From JBPOJN01 sp052033505 (GTDB lineage Bacteria > UBA10199 > JACPAL01 > GCA-016699445), in contig JBPOJN010000085.1 of NCBI GenBank assembly GCA_052033505.1, positions 1 through 46,039 of the forward strand: a DNA stretch of 46,039 nucleotides. Direction: 5' to 3'. The translations under genes were made by a program, and so were the position numbers. Position 1 is the stretch's first letter, and every line of letters begins with the position of its first letter. Below are positions 1-9,064 of the stretch, piece by piece. The notes beneath the pieces were generated by a model. The model was not told the origin of the DNA and did no database searches. It saw only the letters and a list, made by a program, of their open reading frames with translations.

Positions 1-717
1 CTTACCGGTACGCGGCGGGGCGACGATCAGGGCGCGTTGGCCTTTTCCGATCGGGCTCAACAAATCAATGATGCGCGTGGTCGGGTTCTTCGCGTCGAAT
101 TCAAGGTTCAGTTTTTCATTCGGATAGAGCGGCGTTAAGTTGTCGAACAGGATTTTGTCGCGTGCGGCTTCCGGGTCTTCGAAATTGATGGATTCTACCT
201 TCAGCAATGCGAAATAGCGCTCGGAATCCTTCGGAGGACGCACCAAACCTTCGACGGTGTCGCCGGTACGCAGGTTGAATTTACGGATCTGCGACGGGGA
301 GACGTAGATGTCGTCGGGACCCGGGAGATAGTTATAATCCGGGGCGCGCAAGAAGCCGAAACCGTCCGGTAAAATTTCCAAAATGCCTTCGCCGAAGATC
401 GAGCCTTGCTTGTCGCTCTGGCCGTTCAAGAGTGCGAAGATCAAGTCTTGGCGGCGCATGCCGGCGGCGCCTTCGATGTTGAATTCTTTAGCAAGATCGA
501 TCAGATCGCTGATTTTTTTCTCTTTCAGCTCCCTTAAATTCATCATGTTCGCGCGATCTACATTGCGCGAGCGCGAATTCGACGGGGCCGCGTTTTCGGC
601 GGACATTTCCGCATCCGAATCGACGTCTGGCAGGTTTTCGATTTCGGGTTCGGTCGGGGTGACGGGGACATCGGTCGGGGCGTCGAGGGGAGCCTCGACT
701 CTGGGTCTTCTACGCAT
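1..717 (-). CDS. rho: Transcription termination factor Rho, N-terminal part (cut by window edge)
   Basis: ATP-dependent RNA helicase that ends transcription at Rho-dependent sites. The visible 239 residues begin with an acidic, Pro-rich extension of about 45 residues. The Rho N-terminal helical domain follows (MNLRELKEKKISDLIDLAKE), then the cold-shock-like RNA-binding domain (GILEILPDGFGFLR, then SPSQIRKFNLRTGD). The reading frame leaves the window inside the Walker A loop (APPRTGK), so the ATPase domain lies outside. The start at 717 has AGAAGGA just upstream. Many Rho proteins begin directly at the MNLRELK segment, so the extension is a lineage feature or an internal ATG is used. The gene is divergent from argH, with 241 bp between the two starts. 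Confidence 0.96.
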   Translation of the reverse strand, partial: MRRRPRVEAPLDAPTDVPVTPTEPEIENLPDVDSDAEMSAENAAPSNSRSRNVDRANMMNLRELKEKKISDLIDLAKEFNIEGAAGMRRQDLIFALLNGQSDKQGSIFGEGILEILPDGFGFLRAPDYNYLPGPDDIYVSPSQIRKFNLRTGDTVEGLVRPPKDSERYFALLKVESINFEDPEAARDKILFDNLTPLYPNEKLNLEFDAKNPTTRIIDLLSPIGKGQRALIVAPPRTGK

Positions 718-958
718 AGATTCCTTCTGTGGGTTGGTTAGTGGATCAAAGTTAAAAACAAATAAAGCAGGGTTTTTGCTTCAGTTTCCAGATTCTCTTT
801 CGTGGGATTTTCGAAACTCTTAGGTCCAGCGATACAACTTGAGTAACTGACGCCCAGTATGCTTGGGCTCTGCAGGCAAAGTCAATTAAAATCCCCCCGT
901 TTTGTTCATTTTTGGCACCTTTCTTGACAAGGGAGAGGGGCACGTTTACGTAAGCCCG

Positions 959-2383
959 ATGTCCTCGCAATCCCGGGCCTCATCCAATAAAAAAATGAAG
1001 AAAAATCAGGGGGTTCAGTGGTCGGGCCGCTTTGCGCAAAAGCTCGATCCGACAGCCCTCCTTTATACGCAGTCGATTTCGTTCGATCAGAGGCTTTATC
1101 GCTATGATATTTTGGGCAGCTTAGCCCATGCGAAGATGTTGCATAAAATCGGCGTCCTGACCGCAGGCGACCATCGCAAGATTGGGAAGGGGCTCACCGA
1201 AATTCTGGAAGACATCGAAGCGGGACGTTTCGAGTTCAAGATCGAACAAGAGGATATTCACCTTAATATAGAGAAAGAACTGATCCGTCGCATCGGTCCG
1301 GCCGGTGGTAGATTACATACGGCCCGCAGCCGCAATGACCAGGTCGCCTTGGATTTTCGTCTGTATTGCCGCGACGAGGCTTCGGAGATGATGGCCGGCG
1401 TGACTGGCTTGCAGAAGGTATTGCTGCGCAAGGCGCGTGAGTTTTTGGGCGTGATCTTGCCGGGCTACACGCATCTGCAGCGTGCGCAGCCGGTGCTTTT
1501 TTCGCATCATCTGATGGCTTACGTCGAAATGCTCGACCGCGACCGCACGCGCGTGGAAGACGCCCACCGCCGTTTGAACGTGCTGCCGCTCGGATGTGGG
1601 GCGCTGGCGGGTACGACGTTTCCGCTCGACCGCGAGTGGGTGGCGCGAGAGCTGGGTTTCGACGGCGTCACGCATAATAGCTTGGATACGGTCTCCGACC
1701 GGGATTTCGCGATCGAGCTCGCCGCCGCGGGATCGATTCTCATGATGCATCTCTCCCGTTTCGCCGAAGAATTGATTTTGTGGTCCACGACGGAGTTCGA
1801 TTTCATCCAATTGCCCGAGTCGTTCTGTACCGGTTCGTCCATGATGCCGCAAAAAATGAATCCTGACGTACCAGAAGTCGTGCGCGGGAAGACGGGGCGC
1901 GTGTACGGGCATCTCGTGCAGCTCCTGACGCTCTTGAAAGGCCTGCCGCTCGCGTACAATAAAGATCTCCAGGAAGATAAAGAGTCCGTCTTCGATCTTT
2001 TCGATACCGTGCTCGCGACCTTGGAGATCATGTCGAAAATGCTTTCGGGTCTAAAGGTGAAGCGCGAAAAAATGGAAAAAGCCGCTGCCGACGGGTTTCT
2101 GCTCGCGACGGAACTCGCCGACTGGCTGGTCACGCAAGGCGTGGACTTCCGCGCTTCGCACGAAGTCGCGGCGCGCGTCGTGCGTTATGCTTTGGATCGC
2201 GGAAAAGATCTGAAAGACGTGACTTTGGAAGAGCTGAAAATGTTTTCACCTAAATTTACCGAGAAGGTTTTCGGGGCTTTGGACATCAAGGTCGCCGTCG
2301 ACCGCCGGCGCGCGACGGGCGGCACCGCGACGGAGGCCGTGCTTCGCGAAATTTCAAGAATGGAACGGAAACTGAAAGCGTAA
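959..2383 (+). CDS. argH: Argininosuccinate lyase
   Basis: Catalyses the last step of arginine synthesis, splitting argininosuccinate into arginine and fumarate (aspartase/fumarase superfamily, cytosolic tetramer). The superfamily signature GSSMMPQKMNPD is at about residues 291-302, and the N-terminal WSGRF and HTARSRNDQ segments are typical. From 959 the protein has 474 residues, against about 460 for the family. An in-frame ATG at 995 (MKKNQG) would give 462 and is a fair alternative. A purine-rich AAGGGAGAGGGG lies 18-29 bases before 959, which is not ideally spaced for either start. First gene of a plus-strand run; lysA follows after 14 bp. Pairing argH with the lysine genes is unusual and may simply reflect co-regulation of amino-acid synthesis. 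Confidence 0.96.
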   Translation: MSSQSRASSNKKMKKNQGVQWSGRFAQKLDPTALLYTQSISFDQRLYRYDILGSLAHAKMLHKIGVLTAGDHRKIGKGLTEILEDIEAGRFEFKIEQEDIHLNIEKELIRRIGPAGGRLHTARSRNDQVALDFRLYCRDEASEMMAGVTGLQKVLLRKAREFLGVILPGYTHLQRAQPVLFSHHLMAYVEMLDRDRTRVEDAHRRLNVLPLGCGALAGTTFPLDREWVARELGFDGVTHNSLDTVSDRDFAIELAAAGSILMMHLSRFAEELILWSTTEFDFIQLPESFCTGSSMMPQKMNPDVPEVVRGKTGRVYGHLVQLLTLLKGLPLAYNKDLQEDKESVFDLFDTVLATLEIMSKMLSGLKVKREKMEKAAADGFLLATELADWLVTQGVDFRASHEVAARVVRYALDRGKDLKDVTLEELKMFSPKFTEKVFGALDIKVAVDRRRATGGTATEAVLREISRMERKLKA

Positions 2384-2397
2384 ACGGGAATCAATCC

Positions 2398-3654
2398 ATG
2401 CACCATTTTCATTACAAAAAAAACGAGATGTACTGCGAGGACGTCCCTCTGAAACGAATCGCCGCTGAATTCGGGACGCCGGCCTACGTTTATAGTTACG
2501 CGACCTTGGCGCGGCATTTCGAGGTGTTCGACAAGGCGTTCGGGGAATTGCCGCACTTGGTGTGTTTCGCCATGAAGGCGAACTCGAACATCGCGATTCT
2601 AAGGGCGATGGTAAAGGCCGGCGGCGGCGTCGACATCGTTTCGGGCGGGGAGTTATTCCGAGCGTTGACCGCGGGCGCTCCGGCCGATCGTATCGTGTAT
2701 TCGGGCGTAGGTAAAACGTGCGAAGAGATGGAGTACGCGCTGAAATCGGGCATTTTACAATTCAACGTCGAGTCCGAAGCCGAGATGCTGGCGCTCAACG
2801 ACGTCGCGCTCGCCATGAACCTCAAGGCGCCCGTCTCGATCCGCGTGAATCCCGACATCAATCCGAAGACGCATCCGTATATTTCGACGGGCCTTAAAAA
2901 AAGTAAGTTCGGCATTCCCGTCGCCCAGGCCTTGGCTCTCTATGAAAAAACTCGCAGCCTTGCGGGGATCCGGATTCAAGGCGTGAGCTGTCACATCGGC
3001 TCCCAGATCACGACGCTGAAGCCTTTCCAGGAGGCCTTGAAAAAAGTCTCGGAAATCGTCAAAGGGCTTCAAGCTTCCGGTTTCGACATCCGTCATCTGG
3101 ACCTGGGTGGGGGATTGGGCATTCCTTATCACGAAGGCCAGAAGACGCCGTCGCCTAAGGCCTACGCTGACGCTTTGAGAAAAGGACTTAAAGATTTAGG
3201 GGTTAAGGTTTTGTTCGAACCCGGTCGCGTGATCGTAGGTAACGCAGGGATATTACTCACGAAAGTTGTATATCAAAAGTCTCAGAGATCGAAAAAATTC
3301 ACCGTCGTCGATGCGGCGATGAACGACTTGATCCGGCCTGCTTTGTATGGCTCGCATCATGATCTCTTGCCGGTCGTCAAAACCCGGAAATCGGAAAAAA
3401 CCGATGTCGTGGGACCCGTTTGCGAGTCCGGAGACTTTTTTGCGGAAAATCGATCCTTGCCTGTGCTAAGGTCCGGCGACCTGCTGGCTGTCATGAGCGC
3501 CGGAGCTTACGGCTTCGTGATGGCCTCCAATTATAATTCGCGTCCGCGGGCCGTCGAGATTTTGGTCAACGGAAGCGAATGTCACGTGATCCGCCACCGG
3601 GAAGAATACAAGGACCTGCTCAAGGGTGAGCATGTCCCGAAATTCTTGGTGTAA
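2398..3654 (+). CDS. lysA: Diaminopimelate decarboxylase
   Basis: PLP enzyme that decarboxylates meso-diaminopimelate to L-lysine. The 418 residues have the fold-type III layout. The PLP lysine K60 sits in FAMKANSN, the barrel motif HIGSQ is near residue 200, the glycine-rich phosphate site LGGGLG lies further on, and CESGD near residue 342 carries the catalytic cysteine donated across the dimer. Length matches the family. It sits between argH and dapF, and all other enzymes from aspartate semialdehyde to lysine visible here lie directly downstream on the same strand. Confidence 0.97.
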   Translation: MHHFHYKKNEMYCEDVPLKRIAAEFGTPAYVYSYATLARHFEVFDKAFGELPHLVCFAMKANSNIAILRAMVKAGGGVDIVSGGELFRALTAGAPADRIVYSGVGKTCEEMEYALKSGILQFNVESEAEMLALNDVALAMNLKAPVSIRVNPDINPKTHPYISTGLKKSKFGIPVAQALALYEKTRSLAGIRIQGVSCHIGSQITTLKPFQEALKKVSEIVKGLQASGFDIRHLDLGGGLGIPYHEGQKTPSPKAYADALRKGLKDLGVKVLFEPGRVIVGNAGILLTKVVYQKSQRSKKFTVVDAAMNDLIRPALYGSHHDLLPVVKTRKSEKTDVVGPVCESGDFFAENRSLPVLRSGDLLAVMSAGAYGFVMASNYNSRPRAVEILVNGSECHVIRHREEYKDLLKGEHVPKFLV

Positions 3655-3683
3655 AAGCACCTCTAAGTAAGGTTGAGACGACT

Positions 3684-4517
3684 ATGAAAATCCAATTCAC
3701 CAAAATGCACGGGACCGGAAACGACTTCATCGTCGTCGATGCGCGTCGCTCCAAGATCGCGAACCTCAAAAAAGTAGCGAAGGATCTTTGCAACCGCCGC
3801 TTTGGTATCGGGGCGGATCAGCTGTTGGTGATCGAAAAATCGCGCAAGGCCGACGTGTTCATGCGCATCTACAACGCCGACGGCAGCGAAGTCGGCATGT
3901 GCGGCAACGGCATCCGTTGCCTGACGAAATACATCAACGATGAAAAGACGATCAAAAAAGAACTGACCGTCGAAACGCCTTCAGGCGTTCAGAAGGCGCG
4001 CGTCGTCGGCAAGTCCGCCTCCGGCGCAAAAATCACCGTCGACATGGGCAAGCCGCTTTTGAAGGGTAATGAAATCCCGGTCAAACTCTCCGGCCGTGTG
4101 ATCAACCGACCGATCCGCGTGGACGGCAAGGAAATCCGCGCCACCTGCGTGTCGATGGGTAACCCCCATTGCATTCTTTTCGTCGACGACCCGAGGACGT
4201 ATCCCGTCGAGAAAATGGGGCCGACCATCGAGAAGAGCCATTTGTTCCCCAAAAAGACCAACGTGGAATTCGTCCAGGTCCTTTCGTCCGACGAGATTTT
4301 CATGCGCGTTTGGGAACGCGGGTCGGGCGAGACGCTCGCCTGTGGAAGCGGAGCCTGCGCGGCCGTGGTTGCGAGCGCCCTGAACACGCAGACCGGCCGT
4401 AAGGTCAAGGTCAACCTCTTGGGCGGTGTCCTCGACATCGAATGGTCCCGTGAAGACGACCACGTCTACATGACGGGGCCGGCCGAGACGGTCTTCAAGG
4501 GCGAAATCGAAATTTAA
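3684..4517 (+). CDS. dapF: Diaminopimelate epimerase
   Basis: Converts LL-diaminopimelate to the meso form used by LysA and by peptidoglycan synthesis. It uses two cysteines and no cofactor. Both are present: C73 in MCGNGIRC and C220 in ACGSGACA. The N-terminal KMHGTGNDF is also diagnostic. The length of 277 residues is normal. It follows lysA by 29 bp and precedes dapA by 11 bp, so the genes are almost certainly cotranscribed. Confidence 0.98.
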   Translation: MKIQFTKMHGTGNDFIVVDARRSKIANLKKVAKDLCNRRFGIGADQLLVIEKSRKADVFMRIYNADGSEVGMCGNGIRCLTKYINDEKTIKKELTVETPSGVQKARVVGKSASGAKITVDMGKPLLKGNEIPVKLSGRVINRPIRVDGKEIRATCVSMGNPHCILFVDDPRTYPVEKMGPTIEKSHLFPKKTNVEFVQVLSSDEIFMRVWERGSGETLACGSGACAAVVASALNTQTGRKVKVNLLGGVLDIEWSREDDHVYMTGPAETVFKGEIEI

Positions 4518-4528
4518 CGGAAAAGTGT

Positions 4529-5422
4529 ATGGCTGTTTTTGAAGGATCGATGGTCGCTCTGGTCACTCCCTTCCGGGACGGGCCGGGACTGAAGCCTGAG
4601 ATCGACGAAAAATCATTACGCGAATTGGTGGAATGGCAAATCTCCGAAGGCACGGACGTGCTCGTGCCTTGCGGTACTACCGGCGAGTCGGCGACGTTGG
4701 ATTATCAGGAACACGACCGCGTGATCCGCATCGTCGTCGAGCAGGCGCGCCGCCGCGTCCCCGTCTTGGCGGGCACCGGCTCTAATTCCACCGTGGAAGC
4801 GATCGAGATCTCGAAAAAAGCGCGCGCGATCGGAGCCGACGGTTCTCTGCAAGTCGTTCCTTATTACAATAAACCCACGCAAGAAGGTCTCTACCGGCAT
4901 TTTCAGGCCGTCGCCGAGGCCGTGGGATTTCCCGTTGTGCTTTATAACGTGCCGGGCCGCACCGTCGTGAATATGTTGCCCGAAACCGTTTGCCGCTTGG
5001 TCGAGATCCCGAATGTGGTCGCGATCAAAGAAGCCTGCGGTAATTTAGAGCAGGTTCGAAAACTGATTTCGCTCTGCGGCGACCGGTTGGCCATCCTCTC
5101 GGGAGAGGACGCGCAAAACTTGGACATCCTCAAAATGGGCGGGCGCGGCATGATTTCGGTCACGGCAAACGTCGCCCCGCGCGCGCTGGCCGGTCTCTGG
5201 GATGAGTTCCAAGCTGACCGGCTGACGGAAGCTCAAGCCATTCACGAAAAACTCCTGCCGCTGCACGACGCGATGTTTTTCGAGACGAACCCAATTCCCG
5301 TCAAAACCGCTTTGAAATTCATGAACCGCTGTTCGGATCGCATGCGTTTGCCCCTGTGCGAAATGGGAGAGGCGAACGCGGCGCGCCTGAAAACGGCGCT
5401 CGAAGGGTTCGGACTCTTATGA
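4529..5422 (+). CDS. dapA: 4-hydroxy-tetrahydrodipicolinate synthase
   Basis: Condenses pyruvate with aspartate semialdehyde, the first committed step of the diaminopimelate route. TIM-barrel lyase of 297 residues. It shows the GTTGES motif near residue 50, the catalytic tyrosine Y139 in YNVPG and the Schiff-base lysine K167 in AIKEA. These positions fit the family closely. Its stop overlaps the dapB start by four bases (ATGA), which implies translational coupling. Confidence 0.98.
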   Translation: MAVFEGSMVALVTPFRDGPGLKPEIDEKSLRELVEWQISEGTDVLVPCGTTGESATLDYQEHDRVIRIVVEQARRRVPVLAGTGSNSTVEAIEISKKARAIGADGSLQVVPYYNKPTQEGLYRHFQAVAEAVGFPVVLYNVPGRTVVNMLPETVCRLVEIPNVVAIKEACGNLEQVRKLISLCGDRLAILSGEDAQNLDILKMGGRGMISVTANVAPRALAGLWDEFQADRLTEAQAIHEKLLPLHDAMFFETNPIPVKTALKFMNRCSDRMRLPLCEMGEANAARLKTALEGFGLL

Positions 5423-6225
5423 CCAAAATCATCGTCGCCGGCGCCATGGGCCGCATGGGCACGCGCATCATCGCAAACATTCTGGCGGGTTCGGATTACA
5501 AACTCGTTGGGGCTTTGGAAAGTCCCGGAGATTCCGCCTTGGGCCGTGATGTCGGCGTGATCGCGGGCAAAGGCGAGTGCGGCATCAAAATCACGGATTC
5601 GCTCGACGCTTTGATGTCTGAAGCCGACGTCGTCATCGATTTTACGTCCTCGCGCACGACTTTACCCCACTTGGAAATCGTCGCGCGTCACGGGAAAGCC
5701 GCCGTCATCGGTTCGACGGGGCATACGCCCGAAGAGCGATTAGGCATCGAGGCCTTCGCGGCCAAAATTCCTTTCGTGATGGCTTCGAACATGAGCGTCG
5801 GCGTGAATGTCCTGTGGAAAATCATCGCTGACGCCGCAAAGCTTTTGGGTGAAGGCTACGACGTCGAAATCGTCGAAGCGCATCATCGTTTGAAAAAAGA
5901 CGCTCCGAGCGGCACGGCTATGACGACGGCGGAGGTCTTGGCGGGCGCTTTGAACCGCAACCTGGCAAAGGACGCCGTTTACCACCGCGAGGGCATGATC
6001 GGACCTCGGAAGCCGAAAGAAATCGGTATCCAAACCGTGCGCGGCGGCGACGTCGTCGGCGACCATACGGTTTTTTTCTTAGGTGATGGAGAGAGGCTCG
6101 AAATCACGCATCGTGCGACGTCGCGCGATACGTTTGCCTTGGGCGCTTTAAGGGCCGCGCAGTGGGTCGTCGGCCGGCCTAAGGGCTTGTACTCGATGCG
6201 GGACGTGCTGGGTCTGACTTCTTAA
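5419..6225 (+). CDS. dapB: 4-hydroxy-tetrahydrodipicolinate reductase
   Basis: NAD(P)H-dependent reductase making tetrahydrodipicolinate. The N-terminal dinucleotide site is GAMGRMG. The catalytic region is EAHHRLKKDAPSGTA, with the conserved histidine pair and the substrate lysine. The start at 5419 is chosen because MTKIIVAGA is the family N-terminus and it overlaps the dapA stop as ATGA. The frame stays open upstream inside dapA, but that part is spurious. The protein has 268 residues, as expected. Confidence 0.97.
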   Translation: MTKIIVAGAMGRMGTRIIANILAGSDYKLVGALESPGDSALGRDVGVIAGKGECGIKITDSLDALMSEADVVIDFTSSRTTLPHLEIVARHGKAAVIGSTGHTPEERLGIEAFAAKIPFVMASNMSVGVNVLWKIIADAAKLLGEGYDVEIVEAHHRLKKDAPSGTAMTTAEVLAGALNRNLAKDAVYHREGMIGPRKPKEIGIQTVRGGDVVGDHTVFFLGDGERLEITHRATSRDTFALGALRAAQWVVGRPKGLYSMRDVLGLTS

Positions 6226-6239
6226 ACGCGGAAAAATTT

Positions 6240-7403
6240 ATGAACCTCAAACTCGCGGACCGAGTCCGCAATCTTCCTCCGTATCTTTTCGCCGAAATCG
6301 ATCGTCTCAAGTCTGAGCAGTTGAAGAAAGGCGTCGACGTGATCGATCTCGGTATCGGGGATCCGGATCAGCCCACGCCCGCGCACATCATCGAAGCCCT
6401 ACAAAAAGCCGCGGCCGATACGGCGAACCATCAATACCCCAGTTATTCGGGCATGGCACGCTACCGGCAGGCGGCCGCAAGTTGGATGAAAAAACGCTTC
6501 GGCGTCACACTCGATCCCGAGACTGAAATCGTTTCCCTGATCGGCTCGAAAGAAGGCATCGCGAATTTTCCCTTGGCCTTCGTCAATCCCGGCGATGTGG
6601 TCTTGGTCCCATCTCCTGGCTATCCGCCGTACAATACCGGCACCCTTTTCGCTGGAGGCACGTCGCATTTATTGCCTCTTAAACGAGAAAACGGTTTCCT
6701 CCCGGATCTGGCCGCGATTCCCGAAGACGTATTGAAAAAAGCGAAGATCCTTCACGTCAATTATCCCAACAATCCTACGGGCGCCGTGGCCGGAGACGAT
6801 TTTTTTAAAAAAGTTATTTCATTCGCGAAGAAGCACGACATCATCGTCGCGAGCGATGCGGCCTACTGCGAGCAGTATGAAAACGCCGCGCCGAAGTCTT
6901 TTCTCGAATACGACGGAGCCATGGACGTCGGTATCGAATTTCACTCGCTGTCCAAGACCTACAATATGACCGGCTGGCGCATCGGATTCGCCTGCGGCAA
7001 TGCGGCTGTCATCGCGGGACTCGGTAAAATCAAGACGAACATTGATTCCGGGATCTTCCAAGCGGTTCAATGGGCGGGCGTCGCGGCCCTCGAAGGCGAT
7101 CAGGGTTGCGTCGGCGCCATGCGGAAAATTTACAGCGCGCGCCGCAGGATCTTGGTCGCAGGGCTTAAAAAATTAGGCTGGGACGTGGCCTCGGCGGAAG
7201 CCGCGTTTTACGTGTGGGTGGCGGTGCCGGCAGGTTACGATTCGAAACGGTTCGCTTTGAAGGTCTTGGAAGAGGCCGGTATCGTGATCACTCCGGGCGT
7301 CGGATTCGGTGCGGGAGGCGAGGGTTACGTACGGTTTGCTCTGACTCGCGACGAAAAAAGGATTTCCGAAGCCTTGGACCGCCTCGCAAAACTGAAATTG
7401 TAA
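6240..7403 (+). CDS. dapL: LL-diaminopimelate aminotransferase
   Basis: Class I/II PLP aminotransferase of 387 residues that makes LL-diaminopimelate from tetrahydrodipicolinate in one step. The PLP lysine is K239 in SLSKTYNMTGWR. NNPTGAV and the N-terminal DLGIGDPDQPTP support the DapL type over general aspartate aminotransferases. The context agrees: dapA, dapB, dapF and lysA are adjacent and no dapD, dapC or dapE is present here, which is what the one-step route predicts. A DapC-like or other aminotransferase role cannot be excluded from sequence alone. Its stop overlaps the folK start by one base (TAATG). Confidence 0.9.
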   Translation: MNLKLADRVRNLPPYLFAEIDRLKSEQLKKGVDVIDLGIGDPDQPTPAHIIEALQKAAADTANHQYPSYSGMARYRQAAASWMKKRFGVTLDPETEIVSLIGSKEGIANFPLAFVNPGDVVLVPSPGYPPYNTGTLFAGGTSHLLPLKRENGFLPDLAAIPEDVLKKAKILHVNYPNNPTGAVAGDDFFKKVISFAKKHDIIVASDAAYCEQYENAAPKSFLEYDGAMDVGIEFHSLSKTYNMTGWRIGFACGNAAVIAGLGKIKTNIDSGIFQAVQWAGVAALEGDQGCVGAMRKIYSARRRILVAGLKKLGWDVASAEAAFYVWVAVPAGYDSKRFALKVLEEAGIVITPGVGFGAGGEGYVRFALTRDEKRISEALDRLAKLKL

Positions 7404-7870
7404 TGCCCTTAGTCTACATCGGCGTTGGATCCAACCAAGGTGACCTCGCTCAAAATCTGCAGAGGGCGCGCGACGAAATTTCAAGCCGGGGCATCCACGT
7501 CAAACGTCTTTCGCCCTTTTATTCCAATCCTGCTCTCTGCAAACCCGGTCAACCGCCCCAACCCGATTTTCTAAACGCGGTTTTCGAGCTGGAAACGTCT
7601 TTAAGTCCCGAGGCCTTGCTCGAATCCCTGGAAAAAATAGAACGGAATTTCGGCCGCACGCAAAAAGGCGATTGGTCCGCGCGTGTGATCGATCTGGATA
7701 TACTCCTCTACGACGATCAGCTCGTAGATACCGGGAAGCTTAAAGTTCCCCATCCTCATATAGAAAACAGGGAGTTCGTATTGAAACCTCTTGCCGACCT
7801 GGCGCCGGATATGATGCATCCGGTCCTGAAAAAAACGATCCGGGACTTATTACGAGAAATTAAAATTTAG
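7403..7870 (+). CDS. folK: 6-hydroxymethyl-7,8-dihydropterin pyrophosphokinase (HPPK)
   Basis: Transfers pyrophosphate from ATP to hydroxymethyldihydropterin in folate synthesis. The N-terminus YIGVGSNQGD and the signature around FGRTQKGDWSARVIDLDILL are diagnostic; the aspartates of the signature bind the magnesium ions. The start at 7403 overlaps the dapL stop and fits the family N-terminus; upstream codons in the same frame belong to dapL. The protein has 155 residues, normal for single-domain HPPK. folB and folP are not in the window. It looks like a passenger in the lysine operon. Confidence 0.96.
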   Translation: MPLVYIGVGSNQGDLAQNLQRARDEISSRGIHVKRLSPFYSNPALCKPGQPPQPDFLNAVFELETSLSPEALLESLEKIERNFGRTQKGDWSARVIDLDILLYDDQLVDTGKLKVPHPHIENREFVLKPLADLAPDMMHPVLKKTIRDLLREIKI

Positions 7871-7879
7871 GAGAGCTTC

Positions 7880-8524
7880 ATGGAATTTTTCATCGATACC
7901 GCCGACATCAACGAGATCAAAGAATGTTGGGATATGGGGCTCATCAACGGGGTCACCACAAACCCCACGCTCGCCGCGAAAGCGGGGCGCAAATATGACG
8001 ACGTCTTGAAAGACATCGCCGCTGTTGTGAACGGTCCGATCAGCGCCGAGACCATCAGTCTCGATTTCGACGGCATGATGCGCGAGGCTCATCACTTCGC
8101 GAAGATCCACGATAACATCGTCATCAAAATCCCCATGACGTTTACGGGTATGAAGGCCGTGCGCCGCTGCGCCGACGAAGGCCTGAAGACTAACGTGACG
8201 CTTCTATTTTCACCGAACCAAGCTCTGTTGGCGGCCAAAGCGGGTGCGACTTACGTAAGCCCCTTCGTCGGACGTCTCGATGACATCTCTCAAGATGGAA
8301 TGACGTTGATCGAAGAGATCCGGACGATTTATGACAATTATGAGTTCGACACGAAGATCTTGGTCGCTTCGATCCGGCACCCCATGCACGTGCGTGATTC
8401 CGCTCTCATAGGCGCGGACGTAGCGACGATCCCCTACGGAGTGCTGAAGCAACTTGCGTCTCATCCGCTCACTGACATCGGGATCGAGAAGTTCTTGAAG
8501 GATTGGGAAAAAGTTCCGAAGTGA
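7880..8524 (+). CDS. Small transaldolase / fructose-6-phosphate aldolase family protein
   Basis: Class I aldolase of 214 residues, the length of the TalC/FSA (transaldolase 3B) subfamily and shorter than classical TalB. The N-terminal FIDTADINEIKE and GVTTNPTLAAKAGR are subfamily signatures, and VIKIPMT contains the Schiff-base lysine. It may act in the non-oxidative pentose phosphate pathway or as a fructose-6-phosphate aldolase; sequence alone does not decide. An AGGAGAG ribosome-binding site lies just before the start. It is the last gene of the operon, ends one base before the convergent lipoprotein gene, and no separate terminator is visible between them. Confidence 0.93.
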   Translation: MEFFIDTADINEIKECWDMGLINGVTTNPTLAAKAGRKYDDVLKDIAAVVNGPISAETISLDFDGMMREAHHFAKIHDNIVIKIPMTFTGMKAVRRCADEGLKTNVTLLFSPNQALLAAKAGATYVSPFVGRLDDISQDGMTLIEEIRTIYDNYEFDTKILVASIRHPMHVRDSALIGADVATIPYGVLKQLASHPLTDIGIEKFLKDWEKVPK

Positions 8525-9055
8525 TTATTTGACCGTAATCGTAATCTTTTCCGAAACGACCGGCGGATTGTGCGGGATATGATTGCCGCCCGCAAGCACC
8601 AACTGCAGGGTGTGTTTCCCCGGAGTCAGATTGACCACCGCTTCCTTTTGTGCCTGACCAAAATGAAGGACGTGATCGGAGAATGGAAGTGGTTGATCCA
8701 TCGCCGGCAACGCATCCACGTCCACTAAAAGATGATGGTGCCCACTGTTGTCCTTGACGCTTCCAGCCGGCTCGACAGCGATCGCATCCGCCCCGAATTT
8801 GACCGTCACGGGGCTGCTCGTGACGTCAGCGCCGTTTAACGGTTCCACGATAAAAACCCGGGCTCCCAAGTGGGAAGTTGCACGCATCGGTAAAGTCGTC
8901 GGCGTTGTTTCTGCAGGAAGAGTCGTCGGAGCGGCTGCAGGAATACTCGGGGCGGTTCCCGGTGCGGAGCCTTGAGGTTTTTCTTCGATGTGGCCGCCTA
9001 AGCAGGCAACGCAAGAAAACGACAAGATCGTCAGGCCCAGAGATAATTTTTTCAC
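8525..9055 (-). CDS. DUF4399-domain lipoprotein
   Basis: 176 residues. A lysine-containing signal peptide is followed by a cysteine suited to lipidation (FSCVACLGG), although the residue three before it is not the usual leucine, so the exact lipobox is uncertain. A Pro/Thr/Ala-rich linker runs to about residue 65. The rest matches the DUF4399 pattern: SGHHHLLVDVD, then a bridge to LTPGKHTLQLVLAGGNHIPHNPPVVS and a terminal beta strand. The histidine-rich loops suggest metal or ligand binding, but the function is unknown. It lies 9 bp after mglA on the same strand. Confidence 0.85.
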   Translation of the reverse strand: MKKLSLGLTILSFSCVACLGGHIEEKPQGSAPGTAPSIPAAAPTTLPAETTPTTLPMRATSHLGARVFIVEPLNGADVTSSPVTVKFGADAIAVEPAGSVKDNSGHHHLLVDVDALPAMDQPLPFSDHVLHFGQAQKEAVVNLTPGKHTLQLVLAGGNHIPHNPPVVSEKITITVK

Positions 9056-9064
9056 GCTTCTCCC

